64,000 nt of DNA. Origin: Stentor coeruleus (lineage: Eukaryota; Ciliophora; Heterotrichea; Heterotrichida; Stentoridae). The translations under genes and the position numbers were made by a program. The notes below the pieces were generated by a model, which had not been told where the DNA came from, ran no database searches, and saw nothing but the letters and a program-made list of their open reading frames with translations. Positions 9,840 through 20,894 of this stretch are shown here, one piece after another. Location: contig MPUH01000337.1 in the NCBI GenBank assembly GCA_001970955.1, positions 1 through 64,000 on the forward strand. Reading direction: 5' to 3'. Position 1 is the first letter of the stretch, and each line of letters starts with the position of its first letter.

Positions 9840-11149
9840 ATTTCTTATTTTTCTGTGTAATATATAATATAAAGGATTATAAATTGTAGGGCTTTTAATA
9901 GATTGTTGATTTAAGGGAAGGAACTTGAAAATTATATAGGAAAATTTTGGGTTTTTTTGAGAAGGAAAGAAAATTGGTGGGAAATAAAGGATTTATGGAT
10001 AAAAGTTGGGTAAATGGTTAGGTTTTTGTGTTTAGGGATAGGATATTAGTATTAAAGGTAGAGTTTTTGGGGAAATGCGTATGGGAAATAATTATATGGG
10101 ATATGCGAATATTTTATTAATATGTTTATGTAGGGTTTTGGAGAAATTGTGGGTTTTTTGATATAGAATTTTTAGGGTTTAGAATTTGTGTATGGCTTAA
10201 TATGCTTTAAGATTATGAATTTGCGAATGTTGATAAATATTCTAAGATATTGAGTTTGGTAAGTGATATTAGGATTTAAATGTAAAAATAAGTAATTTTT
10301 AATGTGAAAATGTATAGTTTATAATAAATATTATGCATTTTAATAGTACTAAATTGATATAATAGAAATCTTAATTTGCTAACAGAAATCATTACAGATC
10401 TTTTATTATAAGATTGTTCTTAGTGGTACTTCTTTAAGAAGTATATTTAATCATATATAATTATATAATAGGACTATTCTTATATAAAAAACCTTATCAG
10501 TGTTGAACATAAGAACTCTCATCATATTTACAAGTGCAGGCTTTTAAGTTAAAGAAATGCGGATATACAAATAACGCAAGCCCGTAATATTTTATATTCT
10601 AAATTTAAGACTGAAAATCCAAAGTATTTGATTTTCTTTAATGATACTATATAATAAACATATAATTAAGACCGAACCCAAATTTTAAAATCTTCCTTGC
10701 TCTTAATTGAGTATTTTATAATTTGCATATGCTCAGATTACTATTATAAAATCATCATATTTACTAAACATTCTAGTTCATGCAGTGCCTAAACTGAATA
10801 ATAAAGAATATATTCAATCAATATGAAAATTTTTTTAACTCAAAAGCTTTTTTCACTCATTCCTTACTATCCAATATAAATCTAAAAATCAAAATCTAAA
10901 CTCTCTAGCTAAAAGTCTTATAGAAATTTAAGCCATACTTAAACCAAAAGTTTAATTTTTAATTTTTAACCTATAATTTATAATTTTGCCATTGAAATTA
11001 AATTCCATGTTGCTTCCTGCATCTCTCTCATTAAAAATTCTTTTATTTCCACTCAAATTACCAATTTTTATACTACTTTATTTATAAGCCAGCAATTAGT
11101 ACTTAAAATTTTATTACGGTCACATCTTAAAACCATTCTTATAATCAAA
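9840..11149. other. divergent intergenic region, 1.3 kb
   Basis: From 9840 to about 10350 this strand is G-containing and C-poor (the C-biased promoter side of the minus gene). After that it turns C-containing and G-poor towards the plus gene. The last 470 bases recur further on at about 16196 (see repeat entries). No gene or RNA is seen. Confidence 0.5.
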
Positions 11150-11290
11150 ATGCTTTATCTAAGCTTATTATTTCTTTGCGTTAAAAGCTTATCGATATAC
11201 GAGTCAGTGATTTTCTACTCATCCATAACCCCCGAAACTTTATTACAACAATTCAACAGCTTTTTATACAAGTTCGAGCTTTTCCCAGAT
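10675..11290 (+). repeat. long direct repeat, copy 1: receptor promoter and first codons
   Basis: About 620 bases covering the upstream region and roughly the first 45 codons of the receptor gene at 11150. It recurs at about 16196-16866, 5.5 kb away in the same orientation. Shared landmarks are CTAAACTGAATAATAAAG, ACTCAAAAGCTTTTTT and the coding stretch around AGCTTATCGATATACGAG. The non-coding part has many small differences while the coding part is nearly identical. Confidence 0.85.
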
Positions 11291-14200
11291 GATAATAAAT
11301 TAGCGTTTTCAACATTACAAGATATTGAATTTGAGTTTGCTATAGATTTAACTATGAACTCAAGGTTTTTTTCAATTTTAGATAGCTTTGCAGAAACTTT
11401 TGATTGCATTTATTTTACTATAACACGTTGTGAAGAGTTGTTTTACTCAAATTGGCGCTATTTTATCCATAGTTCTGTAAGTGATGAGGCTCAAGCGCTT
11501 GCTAAACTTTTAGAGTGGCTTAAAATCGAGGAGTTTTCGATACTTAGTTCGAATCGACATGATGATTTAGTGATTTCTGATGCATTATATGAATTATTAG
11601 GGGAAAAAGTTTTTAGTTTTTTAAAATACAATGAAGATGTTTCATTAAGTGTGTCAGTGGATTTAGTTGGTAGAATGATTAAAGCTAAAGGAATAAAAAG
11701 ATTAGTAATTATAGATAGTGGGAATTCAATAGAAAACATTCAAAATAGCATTATTACCAAAAGAATTAACACTGTTGGGAGTATTGTGATAATGTCATGC
11801 CAATCAAGCTACAAAATGAACATCGACGGGGCCGTCGGAATTATAGAAGAGTATGCAGTAGATGCAACATCATGGGAAACATACGAATATCTTTCAATTT
11901 TCAACACTATTTCCAAACTTTTATTATTAGAAAACATTTTCCTCACTGATTCTTTAAATATGATTTTCCAAAATCACAGATACTCAGGCAATTACTCAAT
12001 AATAAATCAATATGATAACCAAATAAAATCAGTTGGAACCATATCATCATTTATTGAAATTTTCGATACTATTCATTTTCCAGGCAATACGACTTCATCA
12101 TCAGAATCAATATTAACAGATTTAACTTTCTGGATTGCTAATGGGACAACAGAAATCTACAATTTAGAAAACTACATTTTATTTTCTTATTTTTATAATG
12201 GAGCTGTATACGCTACTATGAGAAGTAACAGTCTTGATGAAATCCCTCGTTTTAAAATAAAACTTTATTCTACAGACTGTGGAACATTTTTTTATGATGA
12301 GAGTTGGTATGATAATTGTTTTAAAGATATAGACAAAGTTCCTGCAATAGCATATTTAACTTCATTTTGGTATATGTCTTCATATGGAAATCTTGTTACT
12401 TTAAGGAAATATGGAATTATTCTACCACAAATATCCCCAATGTCTCAGGCAGATTTTATTGATAATAAGGATTATTTTCCTGAGATACTTAAGCTCAGTG
12501 TTTCAATAGGACAATATTTGACGAATGGGTTTTTGTTTATCAAGGCCCTTGGATTTGATTCAATGGTAATCCTTGCAACTGACGATCTGATATTTCAAGA
12601 ACAATACAGAAGTGTTCTTGAATTTACCGAAAAAACAGGGATAAAAATTTGCAACCCTGAAAATATGCGAACTTTCCCAGCAAACTACACCCGAGACGAC
12701 TTTGAAAAATACCGAAATTTATTCCAAGTAGCCAAAGATACAAGGTGCAGGTTTTATCTTTTAACAGTATGGGATAGAGGACTTATATGGGAAGGTCTTT
12801 ATGATATAGGTCTAAGAAGAGGAGATTTTATAACATTAAGCGAAAGCGCTATAATAACATACTTAACAGGTGTAGAAGAAAAATATCTAAAAAAACGTAC
12901 AGAACTTGTATACGGATCCTTTAGTTTAACCTACAAAGAATGGAATGGAGACCTTGGCGAGCAACTCAAAGCAGAAATGAGCCAAATTTTCCCAGTATTA
13001 AGCTATATGTGTATGACTTATGATACAGTTTCTGTATTAAAAAACTCTATTCAATATATGTTATCACGTGGAGAAGACTATGAAGATCCAGGAACTTTAT
13101 CTAAAACTATGCGAAATGGAAGGCTTACTGGGTGTCTTGGGAATATATATTTTGATAAAGATGGGAATAGTCGAGGTGCTGCAGAATTTACTATACAACA
13201 AGTGCTGGAAAATGAAATAGATGGAACTTGGGAGACTATTGATGTTGCATATCTTGATATGCTTTCTTCTCAGTTTATAACTATGGTTAAAGATCTTACT
13301 TGGGCTGATGGAGGTAGTGTGTCACCTTCAAATTTGAGGCCTATTAGCCTTTGCCCTTTTGATGACTATTTAGTGCAGAAGTCTTATAAAGGAATGTATG
13401 TTCTTTATGCTGTTTGTGGAATTTTCGCCTGCATATCGTTAATTAGTTCATTTTTATCATATAGAAATTATCAAAAAGATATCACAATACTTAAAAATAA
13501 GAAAATTATTACATTTGCTGATATGATTTTCTTATCATATTTTGTATTTCAATTCCTACATTTAATTTCACTTAGTCATGAGCAAATTATTTATAAATAC
13601 CTTATAAACAATTTCCAAATACTTATTTCACTTGATTTTAGTCAGTTTTTTAAATTTGAGTTTGAAAAATTTTGGATACTTTTTGATGCTGTTTTAATTT
13701 TCGCTAGTGTATGGATAATTTTATGCACAATTGTGATTTTTCATTTCGAAATTTTTGATAGTTTTTAATTTTGTATGCAAAAAAATCAAATTTTTAACTG
13801 AATTACTTTTGCCGATACTTGGGCATATCGGTTTTTTGCCTATTTTTTCAATGCTTTTAAACATATTTTCTTGTAGATCTTCAATAGGTGACTCACTTAC
13901 AGATAGTTTTCTAGACCAAGATTGTACAACTTTTTGTTATAAAACTACCCATAAAACATATGTGATTTGCACTTCAATAGCAATAGCTTTATACCTACCT
14001 GCAGCAATATACACAAGACCTTTATGGGAACAGACCCAATATTCACTTAATATAAAAACTCAACCTTTATATTTGATTGTCTTGAGTATGGTCCAAGTGT
14101 TATTAGTAATCTTAAATAAAACATTAAAGCCTTACGATCAAGAAATTCATGGCTATGTATCAGGTTCTATAATTTTTGGTTTTTTTTTGTTTACTATGAT

Positions 14201-14564
14201 TAAAAGCCCTTACAATTATATAAGAATAAAAGTAATGCAAGAAATAAGTTTACTTTTGTCATTTTGGGGTGTTATTATTGCTGGAATTTTTAGGAATAGA
14301 GGATCTTTAGAAACTTGGATTATAACTGAATTTATTGGGTTTATTGTAATTTTAGTAGGTGGAGCACTACTTATGGTAAGGTATCCTAATATGCTTTATT
14401 CGAAAAAGGGAAAAGACATTTCTACATTGTTTTTGTTCCAATTTTGTAAGAATTATGAAAAGTATATTAAGGATCCTGGGAGTTTGAATTTTTCCCACAA
14501 GTCGTCAATTTATAAGATTAAAAATAGCAAGGAAATTATGAGCACAAATAAGGATGGGAAATAA
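11150..14564 (+). pseudogene. receptor gene, N-terminal half: ANF/periplasmic-binding-like ectodomain plus multi-pass module, with frameshift
   Basis: Two overlapping frames, 11150-13768 (872 residues) and 13737-14564. The first begins with a signal peptide (LYLSLLFLCVKS), then about 700 residues of extracellular alpha/beta sequence. Its end has the pattern of type-1 periplasmic-binding/ANF receptor domains (GCLGNIYFDKDGNS). Hydrophobic segments follow near 745-765 and 782-800, then an amphipathic stretch and another segment near 845-865. The next frame carries on with more membrane segments and a Cys pattern (NIFSCR, LDQDC, CYKTTHK) like the tmcB (tiny macrocysts)-type membrane proteins of ciliates and Dictyostelium. 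Joining them needs a one-base shift between 13737 and 13768; no 15- or 16-base intron fits there. The usual tmcB cytoplasmic half is missing here but lies at 16862-19596. This is either a sequencing slip in a T-run or a decaying gene. Confidence 0.65.
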
Positions 14565-15463
14565 AAAATTAAGAATTAGAATTTTATGGTTTGATTTATA
14601 TATAGTTTAATGTGTAGAATGTATTAGCTGATAAAGTAAAAAATAAAATATTTTAGAGAATTACTTCTGAAAATGTATAAATAAAAATTTCTATCATTTT
14701 TTGAATTAACAGTGAAGATTTGATAAATCTATATTATATCTGCTCATTGATAAGGCTATAAAATTAATTATACATATTAAATATATTTTATAATATATAT
14801 GCATTTGAATCATTTTCTATTATATTTCTAATTCCAATAATAGCATAAATCATCAGACTCTATAATAGTAAATTATTTTCTAGCTTTGAACTGCTCTTAA
14901 AGATTGAATTAATTTTTATAAAAATTTAATATGATTCTATACTTTTTTAAAAGGTGAATAAGCGTTATCCTTAAGCCAGTCTTCCATTTTTATTTTTTAA
15001 TTAATAAAATCTAACTTATAAAATCACAGTTATATCACTACAATTTACATAAGGTTAATGCTTTTTTTGTTATATTTTTTAATGATCTTAATAAAGCTTT
15101 ATTATGAAAATAACCTTACATAGAAAATTTAAAGTATTTTTATTAAGAATCCAAATGCTGCTTTGGATTTGAATGAAATCATAGAAAATATATAAAGTAT
15201 GAGCATGAATAGTATCAAGGGATAATTTCACTGATAATAATATCAGGCCTCTATCCCAAAAATCTTATACCTTTAATACAGATCATATAGAAATAATTGT
15301 TTTTCCTTATTTTTAATATAATTGCAAATCGAAAAATTTTCTAAAACCCTAAACGGATAAATTTTTTCTTTAATATTCCTTCTCACCACCTTGAAACCTA
15401 TTTTTCTTATCCAAGTAATTCTAAATTATTTTACTTACTTCGAAATTTGATTTCTTTTTATAA
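14565..15463. other. intergenic, very AT-rich
   Basis: No coding frame or structured RNA could be supported. It separates the end of the first receptor half from a degenerate frame at 15464. Confidence 0.5.
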
Positions 15464-15992
15464 ATGGACAAACTAGACGATGATCTAATGAACCCTAAGG
15501 CCAAAGATTATAATAAAACTAAAATTAAAGAAAGGAAAGGAAAAGAAAAGAAAGGAAAGGAAAGGAAAGGATTTTTTTTTGCCCTTATCAGCTATCAAGC
15601 TTGTTTTATGTTTACAGAAAATGCATCTATAAGTGATTGAGAAAAATATCATAATTTTTGGAGACTTCTGAGTTATATCAGTTTGATATATAGCTTTTAG
15701 ATTCAACTTTACATTAGCTATAGCTTACCTTACTTCTTGTTGGCATCTCATCATAATTGGAATTTGTATTTATATATTTCGCAATTCACATATTCATCAG
15801 AAGATAAGCTTGTCATATGATATCCTTTTGCGTTTGGCATTTCACATTTTTTCTGATTACTTATTTTTACCTTTATTCACAATATCAGTAGCTTACTCAA
15901 AGTATCTAGGAACAACAGGAACCTTAATAGAATACTGTGTAAAGAGCGTAAAACCAGACTCTTATATGAATTTCAGATATCTTGTTACGTAA
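15464..15992 (+). pseudogene. possible decayed gene with a good start context
   Basis: An ATG in the local start context (TTTATAAATGG) opens a 58-codon frame to a TGA at 15638-15640. It begins MDKLDDDLMNPKAKD, then a Lys/Arg/Gly/Glu run made by a GGAAA-type repeat, then a hydrophobic tail. After the TGA the same frame continues with protein-like hydrophobic sequence (YHNFWRLLSYISLIYSF), and another frame (15810-15992) is also hydrophobic. It looks like the 5' end of a membrane-protein gene with stops and shifts. It lies inside the interval separating the two receptor halves. A chance open frame is possible. Confidence 0.3.
15528..15570 (+). repeat. purine microsatellite (GGAAA/GAAAA units)
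   Basis: About 43 bases of A/G only, built of AAAGG and AAAAG units, followed at once by a run of nine T. It is in frame in the small open frame at 15464, where it encodes alternating Lys/Glu/Gly/Arg. Confidence 0.85.
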
Positions 15993-16195
15993 TTTTCAGT
16001 ATTCTTATTTCAATAACTAAAAAACTACTAATGCATGAACCCTTCCATGCTTTTTCAAAAAAAATCCTAGACTCAAAATTTACAGGAAAATACGATTGCT
16101 TACGTTTGATATGGATGCGATTACAAGTTTTTATGTATTTATCCAAATTACCTCTTAACCTTTATATTTACTATATAGTAAACTCATAATTATCT

Positions 16196-16866
16196 CGATC
16201 CAAAATTATAAAATCTTGTTTACTCATAATTGGATATTTCATAATTCAACATATGTTCAGCTTATAATAATAATATCATCATCTTTACTATACCTTCAAG
16301 TTCATGCACTACCTAAACTGAATAATAAAGAATATATTCAATCAAAATGAAAATTTTTTAACTCAAAAGCTTTTTTTTCATCCATTTCTTATTATCCAAT
16401 ATAAATTTGAAAATAAAAATCCAAAACTATAAAGCTAAAAGCTTTATGGAAATTTAAGCCATAGTTAAATTAAAAAGTTTAATTTTCAGCCTATAATTTA
16501 AAATATTACCACTAAAGTTATATTTTATGTTGATTTCTGTACTATTTTATCAAAAATTCTTTTGCTTTCACTCAAATTATCAATTTTTATACTATTTTAT
16601 TTATAAATTAGAAATCAGTGCTTAAAATTTTATTATGGCCATATCTTAAAACCAAGAGGACATTTGTCTTTATCAAAAAATATTGAAGGGAATTTAGAGG
16701 TTGATTATCAGATGTTTAGGTGCAATATTGATATGTGTTAAAAGCTTATCGATATACGAGTCAGTGATTTTCTATTCATCTAAAACCCCCGAAGCTTTAT
16801 TACAACAATTCAACAGCTTTTTATACAAGTTCGAGCTTTTCCCAGATGATAATGAATTAGAGTTAA
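16196..16866 (+). repeat. long direct repeat, copy 2: duplicated receptor promoter and first codons
   Basis: Second copy of the segment at 10675-11290, same orientation. Similarity starts near CAAAATTATAAAATCTTG and runs to CCCAGATGATAATGAATTAG at about 16860, where it stops abruptly and the C-terminal receptor half begins. Just before the coding part, the region that holds the start codon in copy 1 is replaced by unrelated sequence of about 60 bases. Confidence 0.85.
16734..16860 (+). pseudogene. 5' receptor fragment without start codon
   Basis: About 42 codons nearly identical to residues 11-52 of the receptor at 11150 (VKSLSIYESVIFYSS and on through FELFPDDN). No in-frame ATG precedes it: the frame opens after a TAG at 16695 with only a TTG, and the signal peptide is altered. 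At its 3' end it runs out of frame into the downstream half: the fragment frame stops at 16946, while the downstream frame is open only from 16856. It is therefore a rearrangement remnant. It marks a breakpoint rather than a working exon. Confidence 0.75.
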
Positions 16867-17017
16867 AGAAAGTCAAAAAATCATTGGACTTATTAAACTT
16901 ATTAACCCTAAACTCAATGAACTTCGTGAAGGTTATCAAACACTAGCAAGACTTTATCCGTACAATTTCGAACTTATTCTTGAACTAGGAACTATTCTTG
17001 TAACATTTTTCAATGAA

Positions 17018-19596
17018 ATGAAAGTAGGAAGTTCATTAATATCAAAAGCTAATGTAAATACAAGAAACATCCCCCCAAACTCTTATAATCTTACACCTTT
17101 TAAGGAATATTCAGGGAATATAGTTATAAACTGCAATAAGTCAAGGTTTCTAATTGCAACAAATGCAAATAATTTAGCAAATCAATATTTGGATTATACT
17201 CAAAAAAAAATTGTAGGAGTTAAAGCTAAATGTATAATCCCAGGGCTGTTTGATTGCATATCTTATGCTGATTTCAGTTTTTCTGACTTCAGCGAAATCA
17301 AAATCCCAGGTAGTTATTTTATGTTTAACAGTGAGGGTTTCCTAGTGCCAGTCTATATAAAAATCAGCCAAGACAGTATAAATCAAACACAAAAAATCCT
17401 CGCAACCTTTGTAGCCAACAATGAATTCATTGGTGAAGCATCCCTTGCAGAGCAAGATGGGTATATAATCGGCCATACATCAAATTTCTCCACCCTCCTA
17501 GGTTTAAATACCAATATAACTGGAGAATATATTACTAAACTACTTCCATGTCATAGTGAAATAATCGAATACTTATACCAACCTCTTTTTTATGATGGCG
17601 ACATAACACTTTTTTCTAATTGTATTGAAATAAACAAAAAGCCAATTATCGTAATTCTTGCTCTTAAAGGTGATAAACAATTACATTATTGGGAAAATGT
17701 TTATAGTGAACAACTTGGTGATGATTATATGGCTTGTTGCCCTTTAACATTTGATGAAGAAAATGGGTTAAATGCACTTGAAAGCAATAATTCTCAGAAT
17801 GATAAACATAAAGAAGTTCGTATTGCTTTAAATAGAAAAGCTTCTTTTTCAGGTGAGTATTTATCGAATTCTCAAGAATTTTCAGAGAACTCTTTGATGA
17901 TTGAAGATAATTATAATGAAGATAAAAGGAAAAACAATAATTTTTATGTTGCATATAATAAACATTTGGCAACAGTTAATAGGTTTTATTCAAGAATTAA
18001 ACTTGTATCGGTAATAACGGTAAGATATATTTAGGCTGTTTTGATAGTAGTAATAGCTTCAGTGTTCTTGGTGATGTTTAAGTTGGAAGTTGAGAAGTTT
18101 GTTAAGATTTGTGATATGAAAATTGAGGTTGGGAGGACAAGTTTTTATATGTTGAGGGCAGGACAACTTGCAAGGTTTGCAGAAGTTAGTCCAGATATCC
18201 TCATCGACACAAATCTCTCAGCCAGCCTGCAAAATGTTTTCTCAGAACTCACCAAACTACAATCTTCACTTATCCAATTCGCAAATAATAATCCCAATTT
18301 TGCCAATCATTACAAATCTTCAACTATCCCAACTCGCTACTCAACCGACCCTTTTGAGCCTTTAACTACTGAAAATTTCTTACAACTTGTCATTCTCTAT
18401 CTACAATCACTTAATAATATCCTCTCTGCAAACGAAACCCAATCATACGATATTTTTTTCTTATCCCACAACAGTTTTGGTGAAGCATNTCTGCAAACGA
18501 AACCCAATCATACGATATTTTTTTCTTATCCCACAACAGTTTTGGTGAAGCATTTTCATATATCTCATCACACAATTTATTCATTAAAAACCATGACCTT
18601 TCTAACATCTACACAAAAATCTATTTATCCTTATCTTCCTCATTATCCATATCTTTTATCTGTATAACGATTTTTTTCCTGAAATACCTTGTGAGGATAA
18701 TAATAGACGTAGGAAAACCGGTATTAAAAATGAAAGAAAATACATTAAAAAGCATTTCAAACGAAATAAAAATCCGACTTGATCAAGTCCATAGCGAAAA
18801 AGTTCAAAACAAATTAAACTTCAACAACGCCAAAAAAAAAGGAGTTAAAATTGTATATAGTTATTTACTTGGATATGCTTATATAATGATCCTTATTATT
18901 ATGGTAATATTGACAATTATTTATATAGATAAATTTATAACACATTTCATAGAAAAATATGAAAATGATCTAGATTCAATTCCAAACCTTTATTTTATCG
19001 AGTCAACAAAAGTTGTGGAAAATTTCCAATATTCTTTTGAGTTAGCTTATGATGGACCTAAAAGAGAAATAAATTATATAACGGATTATGTTAAGGAATA
19101 TTGGGAAAGTGTTGAAATTTTGTTGAATAATCATAAAGATTTACTTGAAGTTATGAAATCAAGTGATTTAAATGAAACACAAAAATGTATTGAGAAAATT
19201 AGTTCTGATATGTTTGAACTTAATTATGGATTGTTTACTGGGGTAACTGATTTTATGTATACAAATAGAGATTTAAGTTATTTTGATGCTAAAAGTGAAA
19301 TTGGTAAACTTCAACATTCTTATGTTTTACAGAATGATATTACTGATAATGTTAAGGAATTGTTATATTCAGCACAGGATTCGATTAAAGATAAGATTGA
19401 AATGACAGAAATTAAGCTTATGGTGTTTATTGTATCTGTTGTTGTGATTATGATGACGATTATATTTTTGTTTTTAGTACATGTTGTTATGATTAGGGCA
19501 AAGTTGAAGTCACTTGTTGAGTTTATGCAGTACTTGGATCTATTGAATCCTAATAGAAAAGTTCGAGATACGACGTATCATTCATTAATTTCATAG
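17018..19596 (+). CDS. tmcB-like receptor, C-terminal half: PAS-like region and membrane segments
   Basis: The frame is open from 16856; the first ATG is at 17018. After removing a 15-base intron (18020-18034) and a 65-base assembly duplication next to the N at 18489, one frame of about 832 residues runs to 19596. Just before the ATG is the tmcB-type motif LYPYNFELILELGT, followed by NEMKVGS and KAN. A PAS-like region follows (EFIGEASLAEQDGYIIGHTS, then FSTLLGLNTNITGEY). A membrane segment spans the intron (LVSVITAVLIVVIASVFLVMF region), others lie near 18620-18690 and 18870-18940, and one is near the C-terminus (MVFIVSVVVIMMTIIFLFL). By analogy this is the intracellular and late membrane part of a sensor. 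It lacks the front end, which lies at 11150-14564. It may be expressed as a shorter protein or be a remnant. Confidence 0.65.
18020..18034 (+). other. 15-nt intron
   Basis: GTAAGATATATTTAG. It contains the in-frame TAG that would otherwise end the frame; its removal fuses two pieces of one membrane segment without changing frame. Confidence 0.9.
18425..18553 (+). repeat. scaffold-join artefact: 64-bp overlap kept twice around an N
   Basis: Bases 18425-18488 and 18490-18553 are identical and are separated by one N at 18489. Dropping one copy and the N restores a continuous reading frame, so this is an unmerged contig overlap and not a biological repeat. Confidence 0.9.
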
Positions 19597-19835
19597 TATA
19601 TAGAAAGTATTATTATTATTAATTAGTATTAGTTAGGAATTATCGCTTGACTATTGTCCAGCCCTAACACAACCATAAATCTTCATTCACACAAACAAAA
19701 AAATACATTCCAACCAACCCAATAAATTTCTTCCCTCAGCAAAATCCTCTGAATCCAAAAAAACCCACTAAAATCCTCATCAACTTAATTTTCCTATCAT
19801 AAAACCTTAAAGCCGACCTTTAATAAAATTACAAA

Positions 19836-20507
19836 ATGGAAGACACCGAAGGGTTTAGCGAAATACTAAAAAGTAAAAACTAAGTAGTAGTTCTTATTGG
19901 GGCTAGTAGCGTAGGTAAAACAGCTCTTGTCTATAGATACGTTTTAGATGAACTACCTCCAAATTTCGCATCTACTGTAGGTGTAGAGTTCACAAAGCGT
20001 ATTGTATATGAAAAAGACACAGGGCAAAAAGTTCAATTGCATATATGGGACACTGCAGGCCAAGAACGTTTCAAAAGTATAACAAAGCATTATTATCGAG
20101 GAGCAGATGCCTGTATACTAGTCTATGACATAAGTAGCATTGAAAGCTTTAATGAACTTCCTAATTGGTATGCAGAAATAAGAGAAAATACATCAAAAGA
20201 ATGCATTATTTGCCTTATAGGAAACAAAGCTGATTTAGAAACATCCGGAAATAGAAAAATTACTAAAGAAGATGCGACAAAATATGCTACGAAACATAAG
20301 ATGATATATAGAGAAACTTCAGCACTTTGGCCTAGAGAAGCTAATTCTAGAAAAGAAAAAAACCAATTCGGAATTGAACATGTTTTTGATCATATAATTC
20401 AAACTGCATTAATCAAACAGAAGGATGAACCAATTGTTAATAAGAGTATGAAATTGAATGTGAAACAGATTTATACTTGCTCTCAACAGCCTGCATGTGT
20501 TTGCTGA
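19836..20507 (+). CDS. Rab-family small GTPase
   Basis: 218 residues after removal of a 15-base intron (19873-19887). Without the intron the G1 region reads through a TAA; with it the N-terminus reads ILKIVLIGASSVGKT, a perfect P-loop (Gly17, Lys23, Thr24). G2 is the Thr in FASTVGVEF, G3 is WDTAGQERF, G4 is GNKADL and G5 is ETSA. The C-terminus ends CVC, a CxC double geranylgeranylation signal. Switch and RabF-like sequence (YYRGADACILVYD) supports Rab over Ras or Arf. About ten extra residues follow G5 (LWPREANSRKEKNQ). It acts in vesicle targeting on membranes; the compartment cannot be assigned, though the core is nearest to Rab1/2/4/8-type sequences. Confidence 0.95.
19873..19887 (+). other. 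15-nt intron
   Basis: GTAAAAACTAAGTAG. It holds the in-frame TAA; splicing restores the canonical Rab beta-1 strand and P-loop. Confidence 0.93.
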
Positions 20508-20894
20508 TTGTAAGTTTTATTAATATGAGTGAGTTTGTGGTTTTTTTTTTAAATTGTGGAGATATTGAATTTTTTTAGGTAGAATAAAAAATTTGGTTAA
20601 AGATAAATTATGGATAATTTGGAAATTTTAGGTGATTTGAAGGGGAGATTGAGTATTTTATTAAATGATTAGAGATTAAGATTATATAAAAACAACTGTA
20701 GAGATATATTAGATAATGATTAAAAAATATATGTTATAGATACATATAAAAAAATAAATCTAAACATTTTCAAAAATCGTATCACCCAAAGCTTTATCTT
20801 CCAATAAAATTTATCATAATCATAATATTAATCCCACTACCCATAATTCTTATATCGATTAAAACTTTTTTTTACAATATTTCTAATATTTATA
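20508..20894. other. intergenic between two + strand genes
   Basis: G-containing and C-poor up to about 20690, then C-containing and G-poor before the next start. No gene or RNA is seen. Confidence 0.5.

Noticed and set aside
13755-13768. Programmed +1 frameshift of the Euplotes type
   Set aside because: The site is TTT-TAA, not the AAA-TAR pattern, heterotrichs are not known to do this, and the locus is rearranged anyway.
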